Source: Myroides indicus (GTDB lineage Bacteria > Bacteroidota > Bacteroidia > Flavobacteriales > Flavobacteriaceae). From it: a stretch of DNA of 64,000 nt. The stretch is taken from positions 111,790 through 175,789 of the forward strand of contig NZ_SOAG01000002.1 of NCBI RefSeq assembly GCF_004364575.1, read 5' to 3'. Below the pieces are notes generated by a model that worked only from the letters and a program-made list of their open reading frames with translations, had not been told where the DNA came from and ran no database searches. Both the position numbers and the translations under genes were made by a program. This document shows, piece by piece, positions 34,984 through 45,706 of the stretch (positions within the stretch are counted from its first letter, which is position 1; each line of letters begins with the position of its first letter).

Positions 34984-35355
34984 ATGGCAGATTTGAAACA
35001 ATTCGCAGAACAATTGGTTGGCTTAACAGTAAAAGAAGTTAACGAATTAGCAACTATATTAAAAGAAGAATACGGAATTGAACCAGCAGCAGCAGCAGTT
35101 GTAGTTGCAGGCGGTGGAGATGCTGGAGCAGCAGCTGAAGAGCAAACTGAGTTCACTGTAGTATTGAAAGAAGCAGGAGCTTCTAAATTAGCTGTAGTTA
35201 AAGCTGTTAAAGAATTGACAGGACTTGGACTTAAAGAATCTAAAGATATCGTTGACGGAGCTCCATCTAACATTAAAGAAGGTGTTTCTAAAGATGAGGC
35301 TGAAGGTCTTAAAAAAGCATTGGAAGAAGCAGGAGCTGTTGTTGAGCTTAAATAA
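34984..35355 (+). CDS. rplL: 50S ribosomal protein bL12
   Basis: A 123-residue acidic stalk protein present in several copies per ribosome, recruiting translational GTPases. N-terminal dimerisation helices ([20 protein letters not shown]), an Ala/Gly-rich hinge ([19 protein letters not shown]) and the globular C-terminal domain ([20 protein letters not shown]) are all seen. A 73-base gap separates it from rplJ and a hairpin follows before rpoB. Confidence 0.98.
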   Translation: MADLKQFAEQLVGLTVKEVNELATILKEEYGIEPAAAAVVVAGGGDAGAAAEEQTEFTVVLKEAGASKLAVVKAVKELTGLGLKESKDIVDGAPSNIKEGVSKDEAEGLKKALEEAGAVVELK

Positions 35356-35377
35356 GCTTTTTTTCAATAATATTCTA

Positions 35378-35415
35378 GGTTTAGGTCTTGGGAGAAGCTC
35401 CCAAAGACCTAAACC
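35378..35415 (+). promoter_or_regulatory. Hairpin between rplL and rpoB (attenuator or processing site)
   Basis: Stem of about 17 pairs with one bulged A (35378-35394 with 35398-35415; core GGTTTAGGTCTT/AAGACCTAAACC) and a 3-base loop, but only four T follow. In E. coli the same gap holds an attenuator and an RNase III site that lower rpoBC expression relative to ribosomal proteins. Confidence 0.65.
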
Positions 35416-35483
35416 ATTTTGCGTATAAATAGTTTTTGTATGCAAATATTTAAAAATTCATAATCAAAATTTTTTGTCCATTG

Positions 35484-38400
35484 ATGATCGCAAATCAGAC
35501 TGAAAGACTAAATTTTGCCTCAACCAAAAACATACCTGCTTATCCGGACTTTTTGGATATACAGGTTAAGTCGTTTAAAGACTTTTTTCAACTAGAAACA
35601 AAGTCAGATGAAAGAGGTAAAGAAGGGTTGTATAACACCTTCATGGAAAACTTCCCAATAACAGATACGAGAAATCAATTTGTATTGGAATTCCTTGATT
35701 ACTTTGTTGACCCTCCTCGTTACTCTATAGAAGAGTGTATTGACAGAGGATTAACGTATAGCGTTCCGTTAAAAGCACGCTTGAAACTGTACTGTACAGA
35801 CCCTGAACACGAAGATTTTGAAACTATCGTTCAAGATGTCTATTTAGGAACTATACCGTATATGACCCCTAGCGGTACCTTTGTAATCAACGGAGCAGAG
35901 CGGGTTGTCGTGTCACAGTTACATCGTTCACCTGGTGTATTCTTTGGACAGTCTTTCCATGCTAATGGAACTAAGTTATATTCGGCAAGGGTAATTCCTT
36001 TTAAAGGATCATGGATTGAGTTTGCTACCGATATCAACAGCGTGATGTACGCCTATATCGATAGAAAGAAAAAGTTACCTGTTACAACCTTATTCCGCGC
36101 CATAGGATTCGAAAGAGACAAGGATATCCTAGAGATTTTCGACCTGGCAGAAGAGGTAAAAGTATCAAAGACAGGATTAAAAAAATATATAGGGCGAAGA
36201 TTGGCCGCTCGTGTGCTTAACACGTGGCACGAAGACTTCGTAGATGAAGATACGGGAGAAGTTGTGTCGATTGAGAGAAATGAAATTATCTTAGACCGTG
36301 ATACAGTCCTAGATAAAGATAATATCGAAGAAATCATCGATGCCAACGTCAAAACGATTCTTCTACATAAAGAGGACAATAATCAGGCAGACTATGCCAT
36401 CATACATAATACATTACAGAAAGATCCTACAAACTCTGAAAAAGAGGCTGTAGAACACATCTATCGTCAGTTGCGTAATGCAGAACCGCCTGATGAGGAA
36501 ACTGCACGTGGTATTATTGACAAATTGTTCTTCTCCGACCAACGTTACAATCTAGGTGAAGTGGGTCGATACAGAATGAACAAAAAACTTAATCTTGATA
36601 CCCCGATTGACAAACAGGTATTGACAAAAGAAGATATTATTACTATTGTTAAATACTTGATTGAATTAATTAACTCAAAAGCAGAGATTGATGATATTGA
36701 CCACTTGTCTAACCGTCGTGTAAAAACAGTAGGTGAGCAGTTATCAGCTCAGTTTGGCGTTGGTTTGGCACGTATGGCAAGAACTATTCGGGAGCGTATG
36801 AATGTACGTGACAACGAAGTGTTTACGCCGATCGATTTGATTAACGCTAAAACGTTATCGTCAGTAATTAATTCATTTTTTGGAACAAATCAGCTATCTC
36901 AGTTTATGGATCAAACCAATCCATTGGCAGAGATAACACACAAACGCCGTTTATCAGCATTAGGACCAGGAGGGCTGTCCAGAGAAAGAGCAGGTTTTGA
37001 GGTACGTGACGTTCACTATACGCATTATGGACGTTTATGTCCTATTGAAACACCGGAAGGACCAAACATCGGTTTGATTTCCTCTTTGGCTGTTTATGCT
37101 AAAGTGAATTCTATGGGATTCATTGAAACGCCTTATCGCCCGGTTGTGGATGGTAAAGTAGACATCGTAAATGCTCCGGTTTATTTAAGTGCCGAAGAAG
37201 AAGAAGGAATGTTGGTTGCACAAGCAAATATCCCGATTGATAAAGACGGCAATATTACAGAAGAGCGCGTTGTTGTAAAAGAAGATGGGGATTTCCCGGT
37301 AGTAGAACCAAAAGATGTTCACTATACGGACGTGGCTCCAAATCAGATTGCATCTATTTCAGCTTCATTAATTCCTTTCTTGGAACACGATGATGCTAAC
37401 CGTGCGTTGATGGGATCAAACATGATGCGTCAGGCCGTACCACTATTGAGACCTGAATCTCCGATTGTAGGAACAGGACTTGAAAGACAGGTAGCTTCAG
37501 ATTCTCGCGTATTAATTAATGCAGAAGGAGATGGAGTAGTAGAATATGTTGATGCACAAAAGATCATCATTAAATATGATCGAACCGATGTTGAAAGATT
37601 GGTTAGTTTTGACACGGATGAGAAGACGTATAGCTTGATTAAATTTAGAAAAACAAACCAAAGTACTTGTATCAACCTAAAGCCTATTGTTCGTAAAGGA
37701 GATAGAGTAATAAGAGGACAAGTATTGTGTGAAGGATATGCTACGCAAAATGGAGAGTTGGCACTTGGACGTAACCTGAAAGTAGCTTTTATGCCGTGGA
37801 AAGGATACAATTTTGAGGATGCTATCGTAATTTCAGAAAAAGTAGTACGCGAAGATATCTTTACATCTATTCATATTGATGACTACACACTGGAAGTAAG
37901 AGATACGAAATTAGGAAACGAAGAGTTGACTAACGATATCCCGAATGTAAGTGAGGAAGCTACCAAAGATTTAGATGAAAACGGTATGATCCGAATCGGA
38001 GCAGACGTAAAACCAGGAGATATTCTGATTGGTAAAATTACTCCGAAAGGAGAGTCTGATCCTACTCCGGAAGAGAAACTTTTACGTGCTATTTTTGGAG
38101 ATAAAGCAGGAGATGTTAAAGATGCTTCATTAAAAGCTTCACCGTCGTTAAGAGGCGTTGTGCTGGATAAAAAATTGTTCGCAAGAGCAGTAAAAGACAA
38201 GCGTAAGCGTTCTAAAGACAAAGAAGAATTAGCATTGTTAGAAACTCAGTTTGAGGTGAAATTCAACGAGTTGAAAGAACGTCTGGTAGAGAAATTATTC
38301 TATATCGTTAATGGTAAAACTTCACAAGGTGTACTGAATGATTTAGGTGAAGAAATTTTGCCAAAAGGTAAAAAGTTCACTCAAAAAATGCTTTATGCAG

Positions 38401-39296
38401 TAGAAGACTTTGCTCATTTGACCAAAGGACAATGGACTACAGACGAGGAAACAAACGGAATGATTACCGACTTAATCCACAATTATAAGATTAAGCTAAA
38501 CGACTTGCAAGGAGTGTTGCGTCGTGAGAAATTTATGATTACAGTTGGAGACGAGCTTCCGTCAGGAATCTTAAAGCTTGCAAAAGTTTACATTGCTAAA
38601 AAACGTAAACTGCGTGTAGGAGATAAGATGGCAGGACGTCACGGAAACAAAGGTATTGTAGCTCGTATTGTAAGAGACGAAGACATGCCTTTCTTAGAAG
38701 ACGGAACACCAGTTGATATTGTGTTGAATCCGTTAGGGGTACCTTCACGTATGAACATTGGTCAGATCTACGAAACAGTATTGGGATGGGCAGGACAAAA
38801 ACTAGACAAAAAGTTTGCGACTCCTATTTTTGACGGTGCTGATTTAGAGGAAATCAATCAATATACTGATGAAGCGGGTATTCCAAGATTCGGGCACACT
38901 TATTTGTACGATGGAGGAACAGGAGAAAGATTCCACCAAAGAGCTACTGTTGGAGTTATCTACATGTTGAAATTAGGACACATGGTAGATGATAAAATGC
39001 ACGCGCGTTCAATCGGACCATATTCTTTAATCACGCAGCAACCATTAGGAGGTAAAGCTCAGTTTGGAGGTCAGCGCTTTGGAGAAATGGAGGTTTGGGC
39101 ATTGGAAGCATACGGTGCTTCAAGTACATTGCGTGAAATTTTAACAGTGAAATCGGATGACGTTATTGGTAGAGCGAAAACTTACGAAGCTATCGTGAAA
39201 GGAGAAACTATGCCAGAACCGGGACTTCCAGAATCATTCAACGTATTGATGCATGAACTAAAAGGTCTTGGATTAGATATCAGATTAGAAGATTAA
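35484..39296 (+). CDS. rpoB: RNA polymerase beta subunit
   Basis: A 1270-residue catalytic subunit. It begins [20 protein letters not shown] as in other flavobacteria; the ATG at 35484 is chosen over a TTG one codon upstream. Conserved blocks include the rifampicin-binding region ([20 protein letters not shown], then [14 protein letters not shown]), [17 protein letters not shown], and the C-terminal [20 protein letters not shown]. The residues of the rifampicin pocket (Ser, Gln, Asp, His, Ser) look wild type. Transcribed with rpoC. Confidence 0.99.
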   Translation: MIANQTERLNFASTKNIPAYPDFLDIQVKSFKDFFQLETKSDERGKEGLYNTFMENFPITDTRNQFVLEFLDYFVDPPRYSIEECIDRGLTYSVPLKARLKLYCTDPEHEDFETIVQDVYLGTIPYMTPSGTFVINGAERVVVSQLHRSPGVFFGQSFHANGTKLYSARVIPFKGSWIEFATDINSVMYAYIDRKKKLPVTTLFRAIGFERDKDILEIFDLAEEVKVSKTGLKKYIGRRLAARVLNTWHEDFVDEDTGEVVSIERNEIILDRDTVLDKDNIEEIIDANVKTILLHKEDNNQADYAIIHNTLQKDPTNSEKEAVEHIYRQLRNAEPPDEETARGIIDKLFFSDQRYNLGEVGRYRMNKKLNLDTPIDKQVLTKEDIITIVKYLIELINSKAEIDDIDHLSNRRVKTVGEQLSAQFGVGLARMARTIRERMNVRDNEVFTPIDLINAKTLSSVINSFFGTNQLSQFMDQTNPLAEITHKRRLSALGPGGLSRERAGFEVRDVHYTHYGRLCPIETPEGPNIGLISSLAVYAKVNSMGFIETPYRPVVDGKVDIVNAPVYLSAEEEEGMLVAQANIPIDKDGNITEERVVVKEDGDFPVVEPKDVHYTDVAPNQIASISASLIPFLEHDDANRALMGSNMMRQAVPLLRPESPIVGTGLERQVASDSRVLINAEGDGVVEYVDAQKIIIKYDRTDVERLVSFDTDEKTYSLIKFRKTNQSTCINLKPIVRKGDRVIRGQVLCEGYATQNGELALGRNLKVAFMPWKGYNFEDAIVISEKVVREDIFTSIHIDDYTLEVRDTKLGNEELTNDIPNVSEEATKDLDENGMIRIGADVKPGDILIGKITPKGESDPTPEEKLLRAIFGDKAGDVKDASLKASPSLRGVVLDKKLFARAVKDKRKRSKDKEELALLETQFEVKFNELKERLVEKLFYIVNGKTSQGVLNDLGEEILPKGKKFTQKMLYAVEDFAHLTKGQWTTDEETNGMITDLIHNYKIKLNDLQGVLRREKFMITVGDELPSGILKLAKVYIAKKRKLRVGDKMAGRHGNKGIVARIVRDEDMPFLEDGTPVDIVLNPLGVPSRMNIGQIYETVLGWAGQKLDKKFATPIFDGADLEEINQYTDEAGIPRFGHTYLYDGGTGERFHQRATVGVIYMLKLGHMVDDKMHARSIGPYSLITQQPLGGKAQFGGQRFGEMEVWALEAYGASSTLREILTVKSDDVIGRAKTYEAIVKGETMPEPGLPESFNVLMHELKGLGLDIRLED

Positions 39297-39307
39297 ACTA
39301 AGATTAT

Positions 39308-39340
39308 AGAGTAAACAGGAGAATATCTGCTGTTTACTCT
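39308..39340 (+). other. Hairpin between rpoB and rpoC
   Basis: Perfect 11-bp stem AGAGTAAACAG/CTGTTTACTCT (39308-39318 with 39330-39340) around an 11-base loop, with no T-run after it. It is more likely an RNA processing or stability element than a terminator. Confidence 0.6.
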
Positions 39341-39371
39341 TATATCATACACTTTAACAAGTAAGTTTACC

Positions 39372-42300
39372 ATGAATAAAAATAAAGAGAAAAATACCGT
39401 AAAAAGGTTTAATAAAATCTCAATAGGTTTGGCTTCACCAGAAGCGATTCTTGCTGAATCAAGAGGAGAAGTTTTAAAACCAGAAACAATTAACTATCGT
39501 ACTCATAAACCAGAACGTGATGGTCTTTTCTGTGAGCGTATTTTTGGTCCAGTAAAAGATTATGAGTGTGCTTGTGGTAAGTATAAAAGAATCCGGTACA
39601 AAGGGATTGTTTGTGACCGCTGTGGAGTAGAGGTTACGGAGAAAAAAGTACGTAGAGACAGAGTAGGGCATATCAATTTAGTTGTGCCTATTGCTCACAT
39701 CTGGTATTTCCGTTCCTTACCTAATAAAATAGGATATATTTTAGGTCTTCCGTCTAAGAAATTAGACATGATTATCTATTATGAGCGTTACGTAGTAATC
39801 CAAGCCGGAAATGCTAAAAATGCAGAAGGAGAACCTTTGAACCGTTTAGACTTCCTGACAGAAGAAGAATACTTGAATATTTTGGATTCTCTTCCGATGG
39901 AAAATCAGTTTTTAGACGATACAGATCCAAATAAATTCATCGCCAAAATGGGGGCTGAATGTATTATGGATCTATTGGCAACTACAGATTTAGACGAGTT
40001 ATCATATACTCTTCGTCACGCTGCCAATAACGAAACATCTAAGCAAAGAAAAACAGAAGCCTTAAAACGCCTTCAGGTTGTAGAAGCTTTCCGTGAGTCA
40101 AATCAAAACCGCGAAAACAGACCTGAATGGATGATTTTGAAAGTAATTCCGGTTATTCCACCTGAATTGCGCCCGTTAGTACCATTGGACGGAGGTCGTT
40201 TTGCTACGTCGGATTTGAACGATTTATACCGTCGAGTAATTATCAGAAATAACCGTCTGAAACGCTTGATGGAAATCAAAGCTCCTGAGGTAATTTTGCG
40301 TAACGAAAAACGTATGCTTCAAGAAGCTGTTGACTCTTTGTTTGACAACACAAGAAAAGCATCTGCAGTTAAAACGGAATCTAATCGCCCGTTGAAATCT
40401 CTTTCAGATTCATTAAAAGGAAAACAAGGACGCTTCCGTCAAAACTTATTGGGGAAACGTGTTGATTATTCAGCTCGTTCAGTAATTGTTGTCGGACCAG
40501 AATTAAAATTATACGAATGTGGATTGCCAAAAGATATGGCAGCTGAGCTTTATAAACCATTTGTTATCCGTAAGCTGATAGAAAGAGGTATTGTAAAAAC
40601 AGTAAAATCTGCTAAGAAAATTATAGACAAAAAAGAGCCTGTAGTTTGGGATATCTTAGAAAATGTGATTAAAGGACACCCGGTTCTTTTAAACCGTGCT
40701 CCTACACTTCACCGTTTAGGTATTCAGGCTTTTCAACCAAAATTGATCGAAGGTAAAGCAATTCAGTTACACCCATTAGTGTGTACGGCATTTAACGCGG
40801 ATTTCGATGGTGACCAGATGGCAGTTCACTTGCCACTTGGACCAGAAGCAATTTTGGAAGCTCAGTTATTGATGCTGGCTTCTCACAATATCTTAAACCC
40901 TGCTAACGGTGCTCCTATTACCGTTCCGTCTCAGGATATGGTTCTTGGATTGTATTACATGACGAAGTTGCGTAAATCAACACCGGAAGAACCTGTAAAA
41001 GGAGAAGGGTTAACTTTTTACTCAGTAGAAGAGGTTCACATTGCTTTAAATGAAGGGAAACTTGATCTGAATGCAGGAGTTAAAGTTAGAACAAAAGATT
41101 ACAATCAAAACGGTGAGCTGACTTATCAGATCATAGAAACAACTGCAGGAAGAATTTTGTTTAATGAAGTTGTTCCGGAAGTTGCAGGATTCATCAACGA
41201 AGTATTGACTAAGAAATCGCTAAGAGATATTATTGGTCGTATTTTAGCTATTACTGATGTTCCTACAACAGCAGCTTTCTTGGATGATATTAAAAACATG
41301 GGATACGGTTATGCGTTCCGTGGAGGGTTGTCGTTCAGTTTAGGGGATATTATTATTCCTGAGCGCAAACAGGATTTGATTGATGATGCTAACCAACAGG
41401 TAGATCACATTACGATGAACTACAACATGGGATTAATCACAAACAATGAGCGTTACAATCAGGTAATCGACGTTTGGACTTCTACCAATGCAATGTTGAC
41501 AGAATTGGCAATGAAGAATATCCGCGAAGATAAGCAAGGGTTCAACTCCGTATATATGATGCTAGATTCCGGAGCAAGGGGATCTAAAGAACAGATTCGT
41601 CAGTTAACAGGTATGCGCGGTTTGATGGCTAAACCTAAAAAATCAACTGCAGGTGGTGGCGAAATTATCGAAAACCCGATTCTTTCTAACTTTAAAGAAG
41701 GACTTTCAATTTTAGAGTACTTCATTTCTACACACGGTGCACGTAAAGGTCTTGCCGATACCGCATTAAAAACAGCAGATGCAGGGTATTTAACTCGTCG
41801 ACTTCACGATGTTGCTCAAGACGTAATCGTTAATGAAGTAGACTGTGGTACGCTGAGAGGAATAGAAGTAAAACCTCTTAAAAAGAACGAAGAAGTTATA
41901 GAAACATTAGGAGAAAGAGTTTTAGGACGTGTTGCATTAAATGATGTAATCAATCCATTAAATTCAGAAGTGATTGTTAAGTCAGGTGAAGTAATTTTAG
42001 AATCAACTGCCAAAGCAATTAACGCAGCTCCTATTGAAGTAATCGAAGTGCGTTCTCCGTTAACTTGTGAAGCAAAAGCAGGTATTTGTGCTAAGTGTTA
42101 CGGTCGTAATTTAGCAACTGCAGGTATGGTTCAAAAGGGAGAAGCTGTGGGTGTTGTTGCTGCTCAATCCATTGGAGAGCCCGGAACACAGTTGACTTTG
42201 AGAACGTTCCACGTAGGAGGTACCGCAGGTAATATTTCGGAAATTTCAACGATTAGCGCCAAATTTAAAGGGCGTTTAGAAATAGAAGATTTAAAAACTG

Positions 42301-43667
42301 TAAAAGGAGAAGATAACGAAGGAAAAGCTGTTGATATTGTTATTTCCCGTTCAACAGAAGCTAAATTGCACGATCCGAATACAGGTATTTTATTGACAAC
42401 CAATAACATTCCTTATGGTTCTACTATTTACGTAAAAGACGGGGATGTAGTTGAAGAGGGAACCACAATCTGTAAATGGGATCCGTATAATGGTGTTATT
42501 GTATCTGAATTTACAGGAAAAGTTGCTTACGAAGATATCGAACAAGGACAAACGTTCATGGTTGAGATCGACGAGCAGACAGGTTTCCAAGAGAAAGTAA
42601 TTACTGAATCAAGAAATAAAAAATTAATTCCTACTTTACTTATTTATGGTAAAGACGGAGAATTGATTCGTTCATACAACTTGCCGGTTGGTTCTCACTT
42701 GATGGTTAATGACGGAGAGAAAATTAAGGCTGGTAAAGTATTAGTTAAGATTCCTCGTCATACGTCAAAAGCAGGGGATATTACAGGAGGTTTACCTCGT
42801 ATTACAGAGTTGTTAGAAGCTCGTAATCCATCTAATCCGGCTGTAGTTTCTGAAATAGACGGAGTAGTTTCTTTTGGTAAAATTAAACGCGGTAACAGAG
42901 AAATCGTGATTGAATCAAAAACAGGCGATATCAGAAAATATCTGGTAAAACTATCTAATCAGATTTTGGTTCAGGAAAATGACTTTGTGAAAGCGGGAAT
43001 GCCTTTGTCAGATGGAGCTATCACTCCGGAAGATATTTTAAGAATTCAGGGACCTTCTGCTGTACAACAATATCTGGTAAACGAAATTCAGGAAGTATAC
43101 CGTTTACAAGGGGTAAAAATCAATGACAAACACTTTGAGGTAGTTATTCGCCAGATGATGCGAAAAGTACAAATTCAAGATCCGGGAGATACTTTATTCT
43201 TAGAGGATCAATTGGTACACGCAAGCGATTTCATTTACGAAAATGACAGATTGTTTGGAATGAAAGTTGTTGAACACGCAGGAGATTCAGAAAACTTGAA
43301 AGAAGGACAAATAGTATCGATGAGAGAGTTGCGCGATGAAAATTCATTGTTGAGACGCGAAGATAAAAATCTGGTAGTAGCACGCGAAGTTATGCCTGCT
43401 ACAGGAACACCGGTTCTTCAAGGAATTACAAGAGCTTCATTGCAAACAAAATCATTTATTTCTGCAGCTTCCTTCCAGGAAACAACAAAAGTATTAAACG
43501 AAGCTGCTGTTGCAGGTAAAGTTGACGGACTTTTGGGCTTGAAAGAAAATGTTATCGTAGGACACAGAATTCCGGCAGGTACGGGAATGAGAGAATACGA
43601 AAGCATCCTTGTAGGGTCGACAGAAGAAGAGCAATTTGTAAGTAACGAAAATGAACTAAACTTTTAA
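39372..43667 (+). CDS. rpoC: RNA polymerase beta-prime subunit
   Basis: A 1431-residue catalytic subunit. The N-terminal zinc site ([20 protein letters not shown]), the magnesium-binding NADFDGDQM of the active centre, and the C-terminal Zn-binding region ([17 protein letters not shown]) are intact. The trigger-loop region follows ([20 protein letters not shown]). Length fits Bacteroidota. The DUF3467 gene follows after just 2 bases. Confidence 0.99.
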   Translation: MNKNKEKNTVKRFNKISIGLASPEAILAESRGEVLKPETINYRTHKPERDGLFCERIFGPVKDYECACGKYKRIRYKGIVCDRCGVEVTEKKVRRDRVGHINLVVPIAHIWYFRSLPNKIGYILGLPSKKLDMIIYYERYVVIQAGNAKNAEGEPLNRLDFLTEEEYLNILDSLPMENQFLDDTDPNKFIAKMGAECIMDLLATTDLDELSYTLRHAANNETSKQRKTEALKRLQVVEAFRESNQNRENRPEWMILKVIPVIPPELRPLVPLDGGRFATSDLNDLYRRVIIRNNRLKRLMEIKAPEVILRNEKRMLQEAVDSLFDNTRKASAVKTESNRPLKSLSDSLKGKQGRFRQNLLGKRVDYSARSVIVVGPELKLYECGLPKDMAAELYKPFVIRKLIERGIVKTVKSAKKIIDKKEPVVWDILENVIKGHPVLLNRAPTLHRLGIQAFQPKLIEGKAIQLHPLVCTAFNADFDGDQMAVHLPLGPEAILEAQLLMLASHNILNPANGAPITVPSQDMVLGLYYMTKLRKSTPEEPVKGEGLTFYSVEEVHIALNEGKLDLNAGVKVRTKDYNQNGELTYQIIETTAGRILFNEVVPEVAGFINEVLTKKSLRDIIGRILAITDVPTTAAFLDDIKNMGYGYAFRGGLSFSLGDIIIPERKQDLIDDANQQVDHITMNYNMGLITNNERYNQVIDVWTSTNAMLTELAMKNIREDKQGFNSVYMMLDSGARGSKEQIRQLTGMRGLMAKPKKSTAGGGEIIENPILSNFKEGLSILEYFISTHGARKGLADTALKTADAGYLTRRLHDVAQDVIVNEVDCGTLRGIEVKPLKKNEEVIETLGERVLGRVALNDVINPLNSEVIVKSGEVILESTAKAINAAPIEVIEVRSPLTCEAKAGICAKCYGRNLATAGMVQKGEAVGVVAAQSIGEPGTQLTLRTFHVGGTAGNISEISTISAKFKGRLEIEDLKTVKGEDNEGKAVDIVISRSTEAKLHDPNTGILLTTNNIPYGSTIYVKDGDVVEEGTTICKWDPYNGVIVSEFTGKVAYEDIEQGQTFMVEIDEQTGFQEKVITESRNKKLIPTLLIYGKDGELIRSYNLPVGSHLMVNDGEKIKAGKVLVKIPRHTSKAGDITGGLPRITELLEARNPSNPAVVSEIDGVVSFGKIKRGNREIVIESKTGDIRKYLVKLSNQILVQENDFVKAGMPLSDGAITPEDILRIQGPSAVQQYLVNEIQEVYRLQGVKINDKHFEVVIRQMMRKVQIQDPGDTLFLEDQLVHASDFIYENDRLFGMKVVEHAGDSENLKEGQIVSMRELRDENSLLRREDKNLVVAREVMPATGTPVLQGITRASLQTKSFISAASFQETTKVLNEAAVAGKVDGLLGLKENVIVGHRIPAGTGMREYESILVGSTEEEQFVSNENELNF

Positions 43668-43669
43668 TT

Positions 43670-43978
43670 ATGGCAGAAGACCAAAAACACTTCAATATTG
43701 AATTGGATGAAGTAACCGCAGAAGGGACATATTCTAATCTGGCAATTATCAACCATTCTAATACAGAATTTGTAGTGGATTTTGTCAATATTATGCCGGG
43801 AGTTCCAAAGGCAAAAGTGAAGTCAAGAATTATTTTGACTCCGCAGCATGCGAAAAGGCTTCTCAATGCTTTAAGTGAAAATATTCAGCGTTTTGAAGCG
43901 GCAAATGGAGTAATTAAAGAAGGAGAAGTCCCTCATAATTTATCCTCTATCAATTTTGGACCTAAAGGAGAAGCTTAA
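43670..43978 (+). CDS. DUF3467 family protein
   Basis: A 102-residue protein of DUF3467, function unknown. The pattern AEGTYSNLAIINHSNTEFVV, DFVNIMPGVPKAKVKSRIIL and TPQHAKRLLNALSENI is the family signature. It begins 2 bases after the rpoC stop and ends before a terminator, so it is the last gene of the RNA polymerase operon. That position is conserved in flavobacteria and suggests it works with transcription, though no direct evidence is known to me. Confidence 0.88.
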   Translation: MAEDQKHFNIELDEVTAEGTYSNLAIINHSNTEFVVDFVNIMPGVPKAKVKSRIILTPQHAKRLLNALSENIQRFEAANGVIKEGEVPHNLSSINFGPKGEA

Positions 43979-43997
43979 GTTTAAAAATAATTTATAT

Positions 43998-44026
43998 AAA
44001 GCCCAACAGAAGTGTTGGGCTTTTTT
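43998..44026 (+). terminator. Terminator of the rpoBC operon
   Basis: Eleven-bp stem AAAGCCCAACA/TGTTGGGCTTT around GAAG, followed by a T-run. It starts 19 bases after the DUF3467 stop. Confidence 0.92.
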
Positions 44027-44106
44027 ATAATACAAATTATTTTATTGTATTGTATTTTTTCTTTTAAATTAGTAGTTGATACAATTTAAATAACAACCAT
44101 TCAATT

Positions 44107-44547
44107 ATGTCAGAATTAAAAACAAAGCTTACAGATGCAGACGTCTATGAGTTTATTTGTTCATTTGCAAATACAGAACAAAAGCAAAAAGACAGTCTGG
44201 AGTTATTAAAACTTCTGGAAGACTTTACAGGCTATAAACCCAAAATGTGGGGAGCTTCTATTATCGGGTTCGGCAGTTATCACTATAAATCCGACAGAAG
44301 CAGACAAGAAGGAGATTGGCCGCTCATCGGGTTTTCGCCTCGCAAGACTGCTATTTCCTTGTATGTATATGCCGGAGCTGAAGGACAAGAAAAAATGTTG
44401 CAGAATCTAGGTAAATTCAAAATGGGAAAAGCTTGTATTTATGTAAAAAAACTTTCAGATATTGATTTGGAAGTGCTTAAAGAAATGGTAAACACAACGA
44501 TTGAGTATCTCAGTGAAAAATATGGTTCAAATACGCATCAAAGTTAA
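44107..44547 (+). CDS. DUF1801 domain protein
   Basis: A 146-residue DUF1801 protein, a small family of unknown function related to YdhG-type proteins. The motif MWGASIIGFGSYHYKSDRSR followed by WPLIGFSPRKTAISLYV and CIYVKKLSDIDLEVLKEMV is typical. It is a single gene with a separate leader, unrelated in function to its neighbours as far as I can see. Confidence 0.85.
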   Translation: MSELKTKLTDADVYEFICSFANTEQKQKDSLELLKLLEDFTGYKPKMWGASIIGFGSYHYKSDRSRQEGDWPLIGFSPRKTAISLYVYAGAEGQEKMLQNLGKFKMGKACIYVKKLSDIDLEVLKEMVNTTIEYLSEKYGSNTHQS

Positions 44548-44615
44548 ATGGAACAACATCTGTTATTGAAACCCAAAATACTTCAAATAAATTTTCCAAT
44601 CTAAAGTAGATGTAC

Positions 44616-44623
44616 TACTTTTG
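44616..44623 (+). promoter_or_regulatory. Putative -7 element for pdhA-pdhC
   Basis: TACTTTTG fits TAnnTTTG, 75 bases before the pdhA ATG, leaving a leader longer than usual for this window. Confidence 0.4.
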
Positions 44624-44698
44624 CTATTCCACATTTTGTGGTACATTTAGAAATACTGTATTTTAAGCGGAAATCCCGCTCATGAAAAGTAAAGTCGT

Positions 44699-45697
44699 AT
44701 GAAAGAAGTTACAAAAGAAGTTTATCTGAAATGGTATGAGGATATGTTGTTTTGGAGAAAGTTTGAAGACAAACTGGCTGCTCTATATATCCAACAAAAA
44801 GTAAGAGGTTTTCTCCATTTATACAATGGGCAGGAAGCTGTTTTAGCAGGTGCTTTACATGCAATGGATTTGTCTAAAGACAAAATGATAACAGCATACA
44901 GAAACCATGTTCAGCCTATTGGTTTAGGAGTTGATCCTAAAAAAGTGATGGCAGAATTGTTAGGGAAAGCAACAGGAACTTCTCAAGGACTGGGAGGATC
45001 TATGCATATTTTTTCTAAAGAGCATAATTTTTATGGCGGACACGGTATTGTTGGAGGACAAATACCTTTAGGAGCAGGATTAGCCTTTGCAGATAAATAC
45101 TTTGACAGAAAAGCAGTAACCATGTGTTATTTCGGAGACGGAGCAGCTCGTCAGGGATCGTTGCACGAAACATTTAACATGGCGATGAACTGGAAATTAC
45201 CAGTGGTTTTTATCATTGAAAACAATGGGTATGCGATGGGAACTTCTGTTGAGCGTACGGCTAACCATACAGATATCTGGAAATTAGGATTGGGATATGA
45301 AATGCCTTGTGGTCCGGTAGATGGAATGAATCCGGTAAAAGTAGCAGAAGCAATGTATGAAGCTATTGAAAGAGCTCGCCGTGGAGACGGACCAACGCTT
45401 CTGGAAATGAAAACGTATCGATACAGAGGGCACTCTATGTCAGATGCTCAGCACTATAGAACAAAAGAAGAAGTAGAAGAATACAGAAAAATAGATCCGA
45501 TAACTCAGGTATTAGATGTAATCAAAGAAAAAGGCTACGCAACGGATACCGAGATTGAAGAAATTGATGCAAGAGTTAAGAGTTTAGTTTCAGAATGTGA
45601 GAAATTTGCAGAAGAATCTCCGTTCCCGGAAATTAATGTAATGTACGACGTAGTTTACGAACAGGACAATTATCCTTTTTTACCTCATAGATTATAA
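44699..45697 (+). CDS. pdhA: Pyruvate dehydrogenase E1 component, alpha subunit
   Basis: Thiamine-diphosphate enzyme subunit that decarboxylates pyruvate in the pyruvate dehydrogenase complex. The 332-residue length fits E1-alpha. GDGAARQGSLHETFNMAMNW, shown up to the limit, is the ThDP-binding GDG-N motif; SMHIFSKEHNFYGGHGIVGG and the phosphorylation-loop-like YRGHSMSDAQHYRTKEEV are typical. The E1-beta gene is not adjacent. pdhC follows after 9 bases. Confidence 0.96.
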   Translation: MKEVTKEVYLKWYEDMLFWRKFEDKLAALYIQQKVRGFLHLYNGQEAVLAGALHAMDLSKDKMITAYRNHVQPIGLGVDPKKVMAELLGKATGTSQGLGGSMHIFSKEHNFYGGHGIVGGQIPLGAGLAFADKYFDRKAVTMCYFGDGAARQGSLHETFNMAMNWKLPVVFIIENNGYAMGTSVERTANHTDIWKLGLGYEMPCGPVDGMNPVKVAEAMYEAIERARRGDGPTLLEMKTYRYRGHSMSDAQHYRTKEEVEEYRKIDPITQVLDVIKEKGYATDTEIEEIDARVKSLVSECEKFAEESPFPEINVMYDVVYEQDNYPFLPHRL

Positions 45698-45706
45698 TAA
45701 AACAAT

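Noticed and set aside
43552..43866. A 104-codon minus-strand frame at the end of rpoC
   Set aside because: Spans the rpoC/DUF3467 junction antisense, with no start context or family resemblance.
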